From the NCBI GenBank assembly GCA_029248485.1, contig JAQWJG010000052.1, forward strand, positions 1-8,141: a stretch of 8,141 nucleotides of DNA, read 5' to 3'. Source of the stretch: SAR86 cluster bacterium. GTDB lineage: Bacteria > Pseudomonadota > Gammaproteobacteria > SAR86 > D2472. The notes beneath the pieces are model-generated. The model was not told the DNA's origin. It saw only the letters and a program-made list of their open reading frames with translations, and did not search any database. Below are positions 1 through 6,416 of this stretch, in pieces. Made by a program: the position numbers and the translations under genes. Each line of letters opens with the position of its first letter. Position 1 is the stretch's first letter.

Positions 1-1246
1 ATGATCCTAATGCTCTAACGGGGGACCAGTCGTTACCAAGTCCACCAGCCCACTTGGAAAGTAATGCGTTATCTTTCATTGAACCAAAAATTCCATCTAA
101 GTCATCTGGGATAGTAGTCAAATAACAAGATGACAGCTGGGGTCTCAAGGTTCCTGAATTAAATAGGGTTGGGGTTGAGCTCATATAATCAAAGCTTGAC
201 AATAATTTATAGAATTCAATTGCTCGGTCTTCTCTATTGTCTTCTTCAACAGCAAGACCCATAGCCACTCTCATGAAAAAGATTTGAGGTAACTCATATC
301 TAGTATCTTGATAATGAATAAAGTACCTGTCATACAAAGTTTGCAGACCTAAATAAGTAAACTGATAATCCCTATCATGATCGATTGCATTACCCAATTT
401 GTTCAAATCAAAATCTTTCAGGATTGGATCAAGCATTTGTAACTCAATTCCTTTTTCGATATAAGCTTGGAATGCTTTCGGATAGTATTCCTGCATTTCT
501 GGATGGGAGCTTTCCTCAGCAATATCAAGAAATGATAAAGCCTCACTTCGCAATTCATCAAGCAGTATTCTTGCTGTCACATATGAGTAGTTTGGTTCTT
601 GCTCAACTTTTGTTCTGGCTGACATTACTAGAGATGACTTCATATCACTTACAGATACACCGTCATATAAATTTTTAATTGATTCTTCTAGTATTGAATC
701 GGCACTGACGTCTTCTAGCCCATCACATGCATGATTGACAACTGAAGCAAGCCGGTTGATGTCTAGAGGTACTTGAGACCCATCTTTTTTTGTTACAGAG
801 ATATTTGGAGCATCTATGTTAGTTTCTTGTGGTGCGTCTTTTGTTCTTTCTAGCGCTCTTTCTTCCCTGTATAAAATATATTTTCTTGCTACAACATATT
901 CTTCATTGCGCATTAATTGAAGCTCTACTTGATCTTGTATTTCTTCTATGTGAAGTGTTCCACCAGACGGCATTCTTCTTTTAAAAATTTCTTGAACATC
1001 AGCTGTTATTTCTTCAACTTTTCTGTGTATTCTTTCGCTGGACGCAGCATTTCCTGATTCATTTGCAAGAAATGCTTTTGTAACTGCAACTTTAATTTTA
1101 TCTTCTTCAAACGGGACGACCTTGCCGTTACGTTTTATAACTCTTATTTTTCCTGGTGCTGTGATATCTAAATCATCTGTTGGGATTCCACCAATTGGTT
1201 CTCGACCAGCGCTTTCTTGAGTCTTATCTAACTCCTGTATTGTCAT
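1..1246 (-). CDS. nrdA: Ribonucleoside-diphosphate reductase class Ia, large (alpha) subunit, 5' part
   Basis: This is the catalytic subunit that reduces ribonucleoside diphosphates to deoxyribonucleotides together with the NrdB radical subunit in the cytoplasm. The open frame starts at the ATG whose complement is 1244-1246 and runs 415 codons off the left edge without a stop. The start is supported by an AGAGGAAA ribosome site just upstream. Two ATP-cone regions are visible: the first around residues 33-130 (begins IRVIKRNGKVVPFEEDKI) and the second around 148-240 (begins SVTKKDGSQVPLDINRL). The catalytic barrel then begins. STPTLFNSGT lies at about 357-366, and LSSC at 371-374 places C374 where E. 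coli NrdA has the redox-active C225. The ALGS at the window edge also matches the family. The radical cysteine and C-terminal cysteines lie outside the window. A double ATP-cone is known in Pseudomonas-type NrdA. nrdB is expected downstream, beyond the left edge. Confidence 0.96.
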   Translation of the reverse strand, partial: MTIQELDKTQESAGREPIGGIPTDDLDITAPGKIRVIKRNGKVVPFEEDKIKVAVTKAFLANESGNAASSERIHRKVEEITADVQEIFKRRMPSGGTLHIEEIQDQVELQLMRNEEYVVARKYILYREERALERTKDAPQETNIDAPNISVTKKDGSQVPLDINRLASVVNHACDGLEDVSADSILEESIKNLYDGVSVSDMKSSLVMSARTKVEQEPNYSYVTARILLDELRSEALSFLDIAEESSHPEMQEYYPKAFQAYIEKGIELQMLDPILKDFDLNKLGNAIDHDRDYQFTYLGLQTLYDRYFIHYQDTRYELPQIFFMRVAMGLAVEEDNREDRAIEFYKLLSSFDYMSSTPTLFNSGTLRPQLSSCYLTTIPDDLDGIFGSMKDNALLSKWAGGLGNDWSPVRALGS

Positions 1247-1249
1247 TTG

Positions 1250-1257
1250 TTTCCTCT
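1250..1257 (-). promoter_or_regulatory. Ribosome binding site of nrdA
   Basis: Read on the minus strand the sequence is AGAGGAAA, a purine-rich Shine-Dalgarno match a few bases before the ATG at 1246. It is one of the better ribosome sites in the window and fixes the nrdA start. Confidence 0.7.
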
Positions 1258-1360
1258 ATCTTTATTACTTTCTTTGATAACTTTTAGAAAAATTTACCAA
1301 TGGGTGGGGTTAAAATGTGTTTTTTTTTAATCTTATTAACCAACGTCAATATTCTTACAT

Positions 1361-1369
1361 TGTGGATAA
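1361..1369 (-). promoter_or_regulatory. DnaA box (perfect), nrdA-proximal
   Basis: The plus strand reads TGTGGATAA, so the minus strand carries the perfect consensus DnaA box TTATCCACA. It lies about 115 bp upstream of the nrdA start, between that start and the NrdR-like boxes. DnaA control of nrdAB is established in E. coli, so a regulatory role is plausible; binding here is inferred. Confidence 0.75.
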
Positions 1370-1384
1370 ATAATCAAGTAAAAA

Positions 1385-1400
1385 ACACAATATATTGTGA
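1385..1400. promoter_or_regulatory. NrdR-like box 1
   Basis: The sequence ACACAATATATTGTGA contains a perfect 14-bp palindrome (1386-1399, CACAATATATTGTG) that closely matches the NrdR operator consensus. NrdR is the ATP/dATP-sensing repressor of ribonucleotide reductase operons. The site is about 140 bp upstream of nrdA and pairs with a second box at 1416-1431. The match is seen; repression is inferred from the family. Confidence 0.85.
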
Positions 1401-1415
1401 ATTCTTTTAAATTTT

Positions 1416-1431
1416 TCACAATATGCTGTAT
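1416..1431. promoter_or_regulatory. NrdR-like box 2
   Basis: The sequence TCACAATATGCTGTAT is a less symmetrical copy of the NrdR operator. Its centre is 31 bp from that of box 1, close to three helical turns, which is the usual arrangement of paired NrdR boxes. It lies about 70 bp upstream of glpK and 170 bp upstream of nrdA, so it could in principle affect both genes. Confidence 0.78.
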
Positions 1432-1470
1432 AAATGGTGTTTATTGATTGTGAAGATAAAGTGAGTAAAT

Positions 1471-1479
1471 TGTGGATAA
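1471..1479 (-). promoter_or_regulatory. DnaA box (perfect), glpK-proximal
   Basis: The plus strand reads TGTGGATAA, the complement of TTATCCACA. It has the same orientation as the box at 1361-1369, and the two boxes flank the NrdR pair. It is only 21 bp before the glpK ATG, so DnaA bound here could also influence glpK. That effect is inference. Confidence 0.72.
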
Positions 1480-1500
1480 CTTAAGAATATTGGTGTTTAT

Positions 1501-2964
1501 ATGACTGTATTAATAGCTATTGATCAAGGCACAACCAGCACAAGAACTGTGGCGTATGATAAGGATTTAAATATCATCCACTCTGAGCAAAAAGAATACC
1601 CTCTGCTTTACCCCAATGATGGCTGGGTAGAGATTGAACCCAAGGAATTAATGAACTCTGTTTATACAACCATCGATCCAGTTATTGATATTTGTCCAGA
1701 TATTGTGGCTGCTGGAATAACCAATCAGCGCGAAACAACTTTGATATGGGATGCGGATTCCGGCATACCTATTTATAACGCAATTGTCTGGCAGGATAGA
1801 AGAACAGCAGATCAATGTATGCAACTTAAACAAGCTGGCTATGAAGAGGCCATAAAGAATAAAACAGGTCTTCTGCTGGATCCATATTTTTCATCAACGA
1901 AAATATCGTGGATTTTAGATAACGTTGATGGCGCAAGAGCAAAAGCAGAAGCAGGCAAATTAAGGTTTGGAACGGTGGATACATATCTGCTGTGGCAATT
2001 AAGCAAAGGAGATATCTTCAAAACTGATGTCACGAATGCTTCTAGAACCAATTTGTATAACATACATACAAGAAATTGGGACGATGAGCTACTTGAGATT
2101 TTTAAGGTTCCAGCGTCAATGCTTCCGGAGGTTCATTCCTCTGATAGTAATTTTGGAGCATTCATAAGGGGCGATAAGACGATTCAAATTACAGGTGTGA
2201 TTGGAGATCAGCAAAGTGCACTTGTAGGTCAAAGATGTTTTCAGCCTGGTCAAATGAAAGCAACATTCGGTACAGGGTGTTTCTTAATGGTCAATACCGG
2301 TAATGAATCATTAAAGTCGACCTCGGGGCTTCTGAATACAATAGGATATGGCCTTTCGGGTGAAACATCTTACGCGTTAGAAGGAAGTATTTTTTCTGCT
2401 GGAACAATTATTCAATGGCTGCGAGATAACATGGAATTTTTTTCAGATTCTCAAAAAAGCATAAAATTTCTTGATGCGACAGGTAAATCCAATGATGTTT
2501 TGTTTATTCCTGGTTTTACAGGGATCGGAGCTCCACACTGGAACTCAGAAATAAGAGCAGCATTTTACGGTATTACCAGGGACTCAACAAAAACAGATAT
2601 AGTTACAGCTGCATTTAAAGCACTAATTTACCAAGTAATTGATATTAAAGATGCTTTAAAAATTGATGGGATAGAAATTAATAATCTATCTATTGATGGG
2701 GGCATGGCTTCTAATTCTAACTTTTGTCAGTTACTAGCAGATTTTTTGGGTCAAGAGGTGCAAGTTCCCTCGAGCCTGGAGTCCACTGCCACAGGGGCCG
2801 CAATAACCGCTGGATTAGGATCTAATTTCTTCTCTATTGCTGATTTGAATGCGGAACAATCAACTGATTCAACCACTTACAAACCCAGAGATGAAATTTT
2901 TGATCCCAAGGACCTGGCTGAATGGAGGAAATTTCTGAGCGTGCTTCTGAACGCATACAACTAA
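1501..2964 (+). CDS. glpK: Glycerol kinase (FGGY family)
   Basis: The enzyme phosphorylates glycerol with ATP to sn-glycerol 3-phosphate in the cytoplasm, feeding glycerol catabolism or phospholipid synthesis. At 487 residues it is slightly shorter than the usual 495-505. The N-terminal ATP/phosphate motif DQGTTSTR is at 8-15. Glycerol contacts known from E. coli GlpK are all present: R77-E78 in NQRETT, W97 in IVWQDRRT, Y129 and D236-Q237 in IGDQQSA. GTGCF is at 257-261, and the C-terminal adenosine region has DGGMASNSNFCQLLADF (399-415) and ATGAAITAGL (430-439). The loop before D236 is about three residues shorter than in E. coli and lacks its GGKGGTR fructose-bisphosphate site, so that allosteric control is probably absent. 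The ATG fits the family N-terminus, but the ribosome site is weak (GGTG at 1492-1495). No glpF or glpD is adjacent. The gene diverges from nrdA. Confidence 0.95.
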   Translation: MTVLIAIDQGTTSTRTVAYDKDLNIIHSEQKEYPLLYPNDGWVEIEPKELMNSVYTTIDPVIDICPDIVAAGITNQRETTLIWDADSGIPIYNAIVWQDRRTADQCMQLKQAGYEEAIKNKTGLLLDPYFSSTKISWILDNVDGARAKAEAGKLRFGTVDTYLLWQLSKGDIFKTDVTNASRTNLYNIHTRNWDDELLEIFKVPASMLPEVHSSDSNFGAFIRGDKTIQITGVIGDQQSALVGQRCFQPGQMKATFGTGCFLMVNTGNESLKSTSGLLNTIGYGLSGETSYALEGSIFSAGTIIQWLRDNMEFFSDSQKSIKFLDATGKSNDVLFIPGFTGIGAPHWNSEIRAAFYGITRDSTKTDIVTAAFKALIYQVIDIKDALKIDGIEINNLSIDGGMASNSNFCQLLADFLGQEVQVPSSLESTATGAAITAGLGSNFFSIADLNAEQSTDSTTYKPRDEIFDPKDLAEWRKFLSVLLNAYN

Positions 2965-2980
2965 AAAGATACCTACTGCA

Positions 2981-3021
2981 TTCAATGCAATAAAAAATTT
3001 GTCTGGAACGATTTCAATGCA
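2981..3021. repeat. Short direct repeat TTCAATGCA, two copies
   Basis: TTCAATGCA occurs at 2981-2989 and again at 3013-3021, 32 bp apart, in the 169-bp glpK-serA gap. The first copy is part of a small palindrome (TGCATTCAATGCA) with too small a loop and no T-run to be a convincing terminator. The spacing of about three helical turns could suit a protein site, but chance is possible. I see no clear promoter or riboswitch elsewhere in this gap. Confidence 0.35.
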
Positions 3022-3133
3022 TCCTAGGCGAGTTATTTTTAAATTTGTTGTATTAAATGGTTTAAGATGTTTTTGTTTGATATTTAATGTAATAAACTAA
3101 TTGCAATTTTACTAAGTCCCCCTGACTAACAGC

Positions 3134-4318
3134 ATGTTTAATTTTAAAACTTTCAATAATATTGCCGAAGATGGTATTGATATTCTTCGCAATAACAAAT
3201 TTAAAGAAGTATCTGAGAAGCCTGACGGAATATTGCTCAGAAGCTACAATATTTCAGATAAAGATCTTGAGGACAGTCTTTTGTGCATAGCACGAGCAGG
3301 CGCAGGAACCAATAATATACCCATAGAAGATGCAACCAAAAAAGGAGTTGTTGTGTTTAACACGCCAGGCGCAAATGCAAATGCAGTAAAAGAGCTTGTC
3401 ATATGCGGAATGTTACTTTCTTCTCGAGGCATTATTGAGGGAATAGAGTTTGCTAAAAAACTTGAACTTGAAGATGTTGAAGGTCTAAATAAGGCAATGG
3501 AAGCGCAAAAAAAAGCATTTGCTGGCAATGAGCTTGCTGGAAAAACACTAGGAATCATTGGACTTGGATCAATTGGATCAATGCTTGCTCAAGCAGCGCA
3601 TACTCTTGGGATGAAACTGGTGGGATACGATCCTTATATTTCAATCGAAGGTGCATGGAGGCTTCCAGCAGAGGTTGAGAAGGCTGAGACCATGGAAGCT
3701 CTCTTGCGCCAATCAGACTTTGTTTCCCTGCATGTTCCCCTTGTTGAGGACACAAAAAATCTTATCAATAAGTCAAACCTAAAAAAGTTTAAAAAAGGAG
3801 CCAAGCTTATTAATCTATCAAGAGGCGGCATAGTCAATACTAATGATGTAATAGCAGAGCTTGAAAATGGAAGTTTAGGAAGATTTGTTACAGATTTTCC
3901 AACTCCAGAACTAATCAAGCGCTCTGCTAGCAAGAATGATGTCGTGCTTTTACCTCACTTGGGCGCAAGCACAAAAGAGGCTGAAGTAAACTGTGCTGTG
4001 ATGGCTGCAAATCAGATGGTTAATTATCTTCAAGATGGCACAATTTTGAATTCAGTAAATTTTCCAAGAATATCCCTTTCTAGAGGTACCAATCACCGCT
4101 TGGTAATCATCAATCACAATGAGCCAGGAATGATTAGTAAAATTGCTGATTCGATTGCGGCTTGTGATATAAATATCGCTGAAATGACCAACAAAAGTAG
4201 AGATGAGATTGCTATAAACTTAATTGACCTAGAATGTATAGCCAGCAATCAACTTATTGAGCAACTGCGATCAGTTGAGCATGTAATGAGTGTCAGGTCT
4301 TTAGATATAGGTAGCTAA
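3134..4318 (+). CDS. serA: D-3-phosphoglycerate dehydrogenase
   Basis: The enzyme catalyses the NAD-dependent first step of serine synthesis, oxidising 3-phosphoglycerate to 3-phosphohydroxypyruvate in the cytoplasm. At 394 residues it belongs to the shorter SerA type, which lacks the intervening domain of the longest enzymes. The substrate-domain motif ARAGAGTNNIP is at 53-63 and NTPGANANAVKE at 76-87. The Rossmann motif GLGSIG is at 143-148, with D166 at the end of the second strand, favouring NAD over NADP. The dehydrogenase catalytic residues are R230 (LSRGGIV), E259 (DFPTPEL) and H275 (LPHLGAST). Residues from about 321 to the end (LVIINHNEPGMISKIADSIA onward) form an ACT domain, the usual serine-binding feedback module. 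The ATG matches the family N-terminus, although no good Shine-Dalgarno sequence precedes it. It stands alone, without serB or serC, and converges on the oxidoreductase gene 5 bp away. Other D-2-hydroxyacid dehydrogenases are less likely given the ACT tail. Confidence 0.93.
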   Translation: MFNFKTFNNIAEDGIDILRNNKFKEVSEKPDGILLRSYNISDKDLEDSLLCIARAGAGTNNIPIEDATKKGVVVFNTPGANANAVKELVICGMLLSSRGIIEGIEFAKKLELEDVEGLNKAMEAQKKAFAGNELAGKTLGIIGLGSIGSMLAQAAHTLGMKLVGYDPYISIEGAWRLPAEVEKAETMEALLRQSDFVSLHVPLVEDTKNLINKSNLKKFKKGAKLINLSRGGIVNTNDVIAELENGSLGRFVTDFPTPELIKRSASKNDVVLLPHLGASTKEAEVNCAVMAANQMVNYLQDGTILNSVNFPRISLSRGTNHRLVIINHNEPGMISKIADSIAACDINIAEMTNKSRDEIAINLIDLECIASNQLIEQLRSVEHVMSVRSLDIGS

Positions 4319-4323
4319 GAGCC

Positions 4324-5430
4324 CTAAACATAATTTTCAACAAAGCTTTTATCAAAAGGTACAATTTGATCCTCTTTTCCTTCTTGCACTTTGTTTGCCC
4401 AATCAGGGTCAGATAGGAGCGCTCTTCCGACTGCAATTAGATCAAACTCAGATTTATTTAGCTTTTCGTGAAGAACATCCAAATCAGCGGTTTGAGTTTT
4501 ATGATCTCCAGAATAAAGCTTGATAAAATCTTTGTCCAAACCAACGCTACCAACACTTATAGTTGGGAGTCCAGTAGCCTCTTTTGCCACTCCAGCCAAA
4601 TTTTTACCCTTGGGATTCAATTCTCCTTCCCAAAACCTACGATTACTGCAATGAATAAAATCAGCTCCAGCATTTTTAAGGATATTAAAAAATTGATTTA
4701 ACTCTTCTGCATCTGATGTAATTTTTGCTTCATAATCTTGCTGCTTCCATTGTGAAACTCTTATCCCGACCTGAAAACTATCTGAGGTTTTCTTTTGTGA
4801 TGCTTCAAGAATTTCTTTGGCAAATCTTGATCTATTTTCTATTGAGCCACCATATTCATCTGTCCTAAGATTAATTTTATCCCAGAAAAACTGATCAATT
4901 AAATATCCATGGGCACCATGAATTTCCACACCATCAAATCCAATCTCCTCACAAATTTTTGCGTCCTGAGCGTAAACCTCAATCAATTCTTCGATTTCAT
5001 CATGCGACATTTCATGAGCTACTTTTTTACCAGGAACTACATATCCAGACGGAGTGAATCCAGGAACTTCTGGGATAGGGGGCATCCCTGGTTTTCTAAT
5101 TCCACCCACATGCCAGAGTTGGCAAAATATCGATGAATTATTTTTATGAACTTCATTAACAACTTTTTCCCACATTTTTTTTGCTTCGTCTGTTTCCAGA
5201 TTTGGGCAGTTTGGGTAGCCACTTGCAGCTCGATGGCTAACTTCAACACCCTCAGTAAGTATCAACCCAACTCCTCCTTGAGCCCTTCGAGCGTAGTAGG
5301 TTGGGGCATAATCTTTAGGAATCCCATTTGGCGAAAAATTCCTTGTCATTGGAGCCATTACAACTCTATTTTTAAGATTCAAACCATTCATGTTGTATTC
5401 AGAAAAAAGAGTGTTTTTTTGGTCATTCAT
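4324..5430 (-). CDS. NADH:flavin oxidoreductase, Old Yellow Enzyme family
   Basis: This is a predicted FMN-dependent ene-reductase of 368 residues that would reduce activated C=C bonds of enones, nitro-olefins or similar electrophiles using NAD(P)H in the cytoplasm. The TIM-barrel family signatures run in order: NRVVMAPMTR (21-30), GGVGLILTEG (52-61), QLWHVGG (104-110), GFDGVEIHGAHGYLIDQFF (164-182), DEYGGSIENRSRF (191-203), VGSVG (293-297) and VGRALLSDPDW (334-344). H171, H174 and Y176 correspond to the substrate-anchoring His pair and catalytic Tyr of YqjM-type enzymes. The position of the redox-tuning cysteine of YqjM is T29 here, as in classical OYE/PETNR enzymes. There is no signal peptide or added Fe-S domain, so 2,4-dienoyl-CoA reductase and trimethylamine dehydrogenase are unlikely. 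The physiological substrate cannot be told. It has no co-directional neighbour, the ribosome site is weak, and it converges on serA. Confidence 0.9.
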   Translation of the reverse strand: MNDQKNTLFSEYNMNGLNLKNRVVMAPMTRNFSPNGIPKDYAPTYYARRAQGGVGLILTEGVEVSHRAASGYPNCPNLETDEAKKMWEKVVNEVHKNNSSIFCQLWHVGGIRKPGMPPIPEVPGFTPSGYVVPGKKVAHEMSHDEIEELIEVYAQDAKICEEIGFDGVEIHGAHGYLIDQFFWDKINLRTDEYGGSIENRSRFAKEILEASQKKTSDSFQVGIRVSQWKQQDYEAKITSDAEELNQFFNILKNAGADFIHCSNRRFWEGELNPKGKNLAGVAKEATGLPTISVGSVGLDKDFIKLYSGDHKTQTADLDVLHEKLNKSEFDLIAVGRALLSDPDWANKVQEGKEDQIVPFDKSFVENYV

Positions 5431-5602
5431 ATCAATTATTTATGGTGGCTATAAAGAGCATCTATTCTAATTTAATTTTTTTAAAAAAAATACTTGCCCA
5501 CAGAACAAAATGATGGTATTGGAATCTCTATTTTGGCTAGCAAAATACGTATTGAATAGACCTTAAAATAGTATAAAACACTGATTTGCGGTTATTTTAT
5601 TA

Positions 5603-5629
5603 TAAATTGATTAGTTTTTGATCAATTTA
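5603..5629. repeat. Inverted repeat TAAATTGAT / ATCAATTTA
   Basis: Two perfect 9-bp arms (5603-5611 and 5621-5629) are separated by 9 bp. The hairpin would be weak because it is nearly all A/T and has no T-run after it. It may be a binding site for a dimeric regulator of ung or the oxidoreductase gene. The spacing does not fit an FNR site. Chance in AT-rich DNA is possible. Confidence 0.4.
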
Positions 5630-5672
5630 CATGAAACCTTATGAAATCAGTCTAAAATATAAGAATACTAAG

Positions 5673-5681
5673 TTATCCCAA
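5673..5681 (+). promoter_or_regulatory. Degenerate DnaA-box-like site
   Basis: TTATCCCAA matches 7 of 9 positions of the DnaA consensus. It sits 12 bp (start to start) before a perfect box, and its 10-bp context TAAGTTATCC (5669-5678) is identical to the context of the glpK-proximal DnaA box on the minus strand. The match alone is weak; position and context raise its credibility. Confidence 0.4.
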
Positions 5682-5684
5682 GCT

Positions 5685-5693
5685 TTATCCACA
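5685..5693 (+). promoter_or_regulatory. DnaA box (perfect), left arm of palindrome before ung
   Basis: TTATCCACA is an exact consensus match, 51 bp upstream of the ung start. With the box at 5699-5707 it forms a 10-bp-armed palindrome (5684-5693 and 5699-5708) around a 5-bp centre. Confidence 0.72.
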
Positions 5694-5698
5694 GATTT

Positions 5699-5707
5699 TG
5701 TGGATAA
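5699..5707 (-). promoter_or_regulatory. DnaA box (perfect), right arm of palindrome before ung
   Basis: TGTGGATAA is the exact complement of the DnaA consensus, facing the box at 5685-5693 head to head. It ends 28 bp before the ung start, where bound protein would overlap a promoter or early leader. The pair could instead act as an RNA hairpin if transcription starts upstream, but there is no U-run to make it a terminator. Confidence 0.7.
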
Positions 5708-5735
5708 AATTTAAGCAGTTTTTAAGAGTAATTTT

Positions 5736-6410
5736 TTGAATATTTTAAATTTTCCTGACACATGGTTAGAGCCACTTGGTAAGGGGTTTTGCCAAGATTT
5801 TTTAGATGAGATGGAGTCAAAATTTTCAAAATTACAGGCTCAAAATGTAAGTATATTTCCACCCAATCCTTCTATATTTCGTGCCCTAGAATTAGTTCAT
5901 TTTTTAGAGGCCAAAGTATTAATTTTGGGGCAAGATCCTTATCATGGTTTTGGTCAAGCAAACGGATTGTCATTTTCTGTAAATAAAGAAATTAGTATCC
6001 CGCCTTCATTAAAAAATATTTTTCATGAATTGCAAAATGATCTCAATATTCCAATTTCTAGTCATGGTGATTTGACTTTATGGGCTGAACAAAAAATCTT
6101 ATTATTGAATTCTGTTCTAACTGTTGAGGAGGGCATGCCAAACTCTCACCAAGAAATGGGATGGGAAAAACTAACCGATAAAATTATTACTCAATTAAGT
6201 CAAAGGGGAAATATGATTTTTGTTTTATGGGGCAAATCTGCTCAGAAAAAATATAATTTAATCGACAAAAAACAAAATAATATTTTGATAGCTCCACATC
6301 CATCACCTCTATCTGCCTATCGAGGTTTTTTTGGTTGTAAGCATTTTTCAAGTATTAATAAAATCCTGAAAGAAAATGGCTTTGCTGAAATTAACTGGAA
6401 GCTTGAATAG
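5736..6410 (+). CDS. ung: Uracil-DNA glycosylase (family 1)
   Basis: The enzyme removes uracil from DNA, arising by cytosine deamination or dUTP incorporation, as the first step of base excision repair. The protein is 224 residues, a normal length for the family. All family-1 motifs are present: the water-activating loop GQDPYH (65-70, catalytic D67), F80 in GLSFS for base stacking, N125 in LLLNSVLTV for uracil recognition, and the leucine-intercalation loop HPSPLSAYRGFFGCKHF (188-204, catalytic H188). The C-terminus is complete, ending in the INWKLE region as in other bacteria. The start is a TTG with AAGAG (5724-5728) at suitable spacing; the next in-frame ATG would remove the conserved N-terminal W10. 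DnaA boxes sit immediately upstream, which could link expression to replication. The 3' end converges on ygfZ with a 6-bp gap. Confidence 0.96.
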   Translation: MNILNFPDTWLEPLGKGFCQDFLDEMESKFSKLQAQNVSIFPPNPSIFRALELVHFLEAKVLILGQDPYHGFGQANGLSFSVNKEISIPPSLKNIFHELQNDLNIPISSHGDLTLWAEQKILLLNSVLTVEEGMPNSHQEMGWEKLTDKIITQLSQRGNMIFVLWGKSAQKKYNLIDKKQNNILIAPHPSPLSAYRGFFGCKHFSSINKILKENGFAEINWKLE

Positions 6411-6416
6411 TTCTTA

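Larger units (their letters stand above)
5431..5735. other. AT-rich divergent intergenic region between the OYE gene and ung
   Basis: This 305-bp stretch has no convincing gene. It must hold the promoters of the leftward oxidoreductase gene and the rightward ung gene, but I could not assign -35/-10 pairs with proper spacing. It contains a 9-bp inverted repeat (5603-5611 with 5621-5629). A cluster of DnaA-like sites (5673-5707) lies in the last 65 bp. The rest is very AT-rich and featureless. Confidence 0.6.

Noticed and set aside
385..678. 97-codon plus-strand open frame
   Set aside because: It lies wholly inside nrdA on the opposite strand and resembles no protein I know; it is a shadow frame.
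1308..1342. GGTTAA / TTAACC inverted repeat in the nrdA leader
   Set aside because: Only 6-bp arms around a long T-rich loop; expected by chance and not a known leader element.
1648..2063. Two minus-strand open frames inside glpK
   Set aside because: glpK is unmistakable over the same bases, and the opposite-strand frames show no domain.
2977..2995. Possible terminator hairpin after glpK
   Set aside because: The palindrome TGCATTCAATGCA leaves only a 4-bp stem with a usable loop and is followed by A-rich, not T-rich, sequence.
3244..3933. Three minus-strand open frames inside serA
   Set aside because: Antisense shadows of a clearly conserved dehydrogenase.
4468..5454. Plus-strand and alternate-frame open frames across the OYE gene
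   Set aside because: The OYE reading has all family motifs; the others are compositional shadows.
5552..5577. TTGAAT / TATAAA promoter before ung
   Set aside because: The spacer is 14 bp, too short for a standard sigma-70 promoter, and the site is about 160 bp from the start.
5431..5735. Replication origin
   Set aside because: DnaA boxes beside AT-rich DNA are suggestive, but there are only two perfect boxes, and no dnaA, dnaN, mnmG or other origin neighbours. Kept as a finding only.
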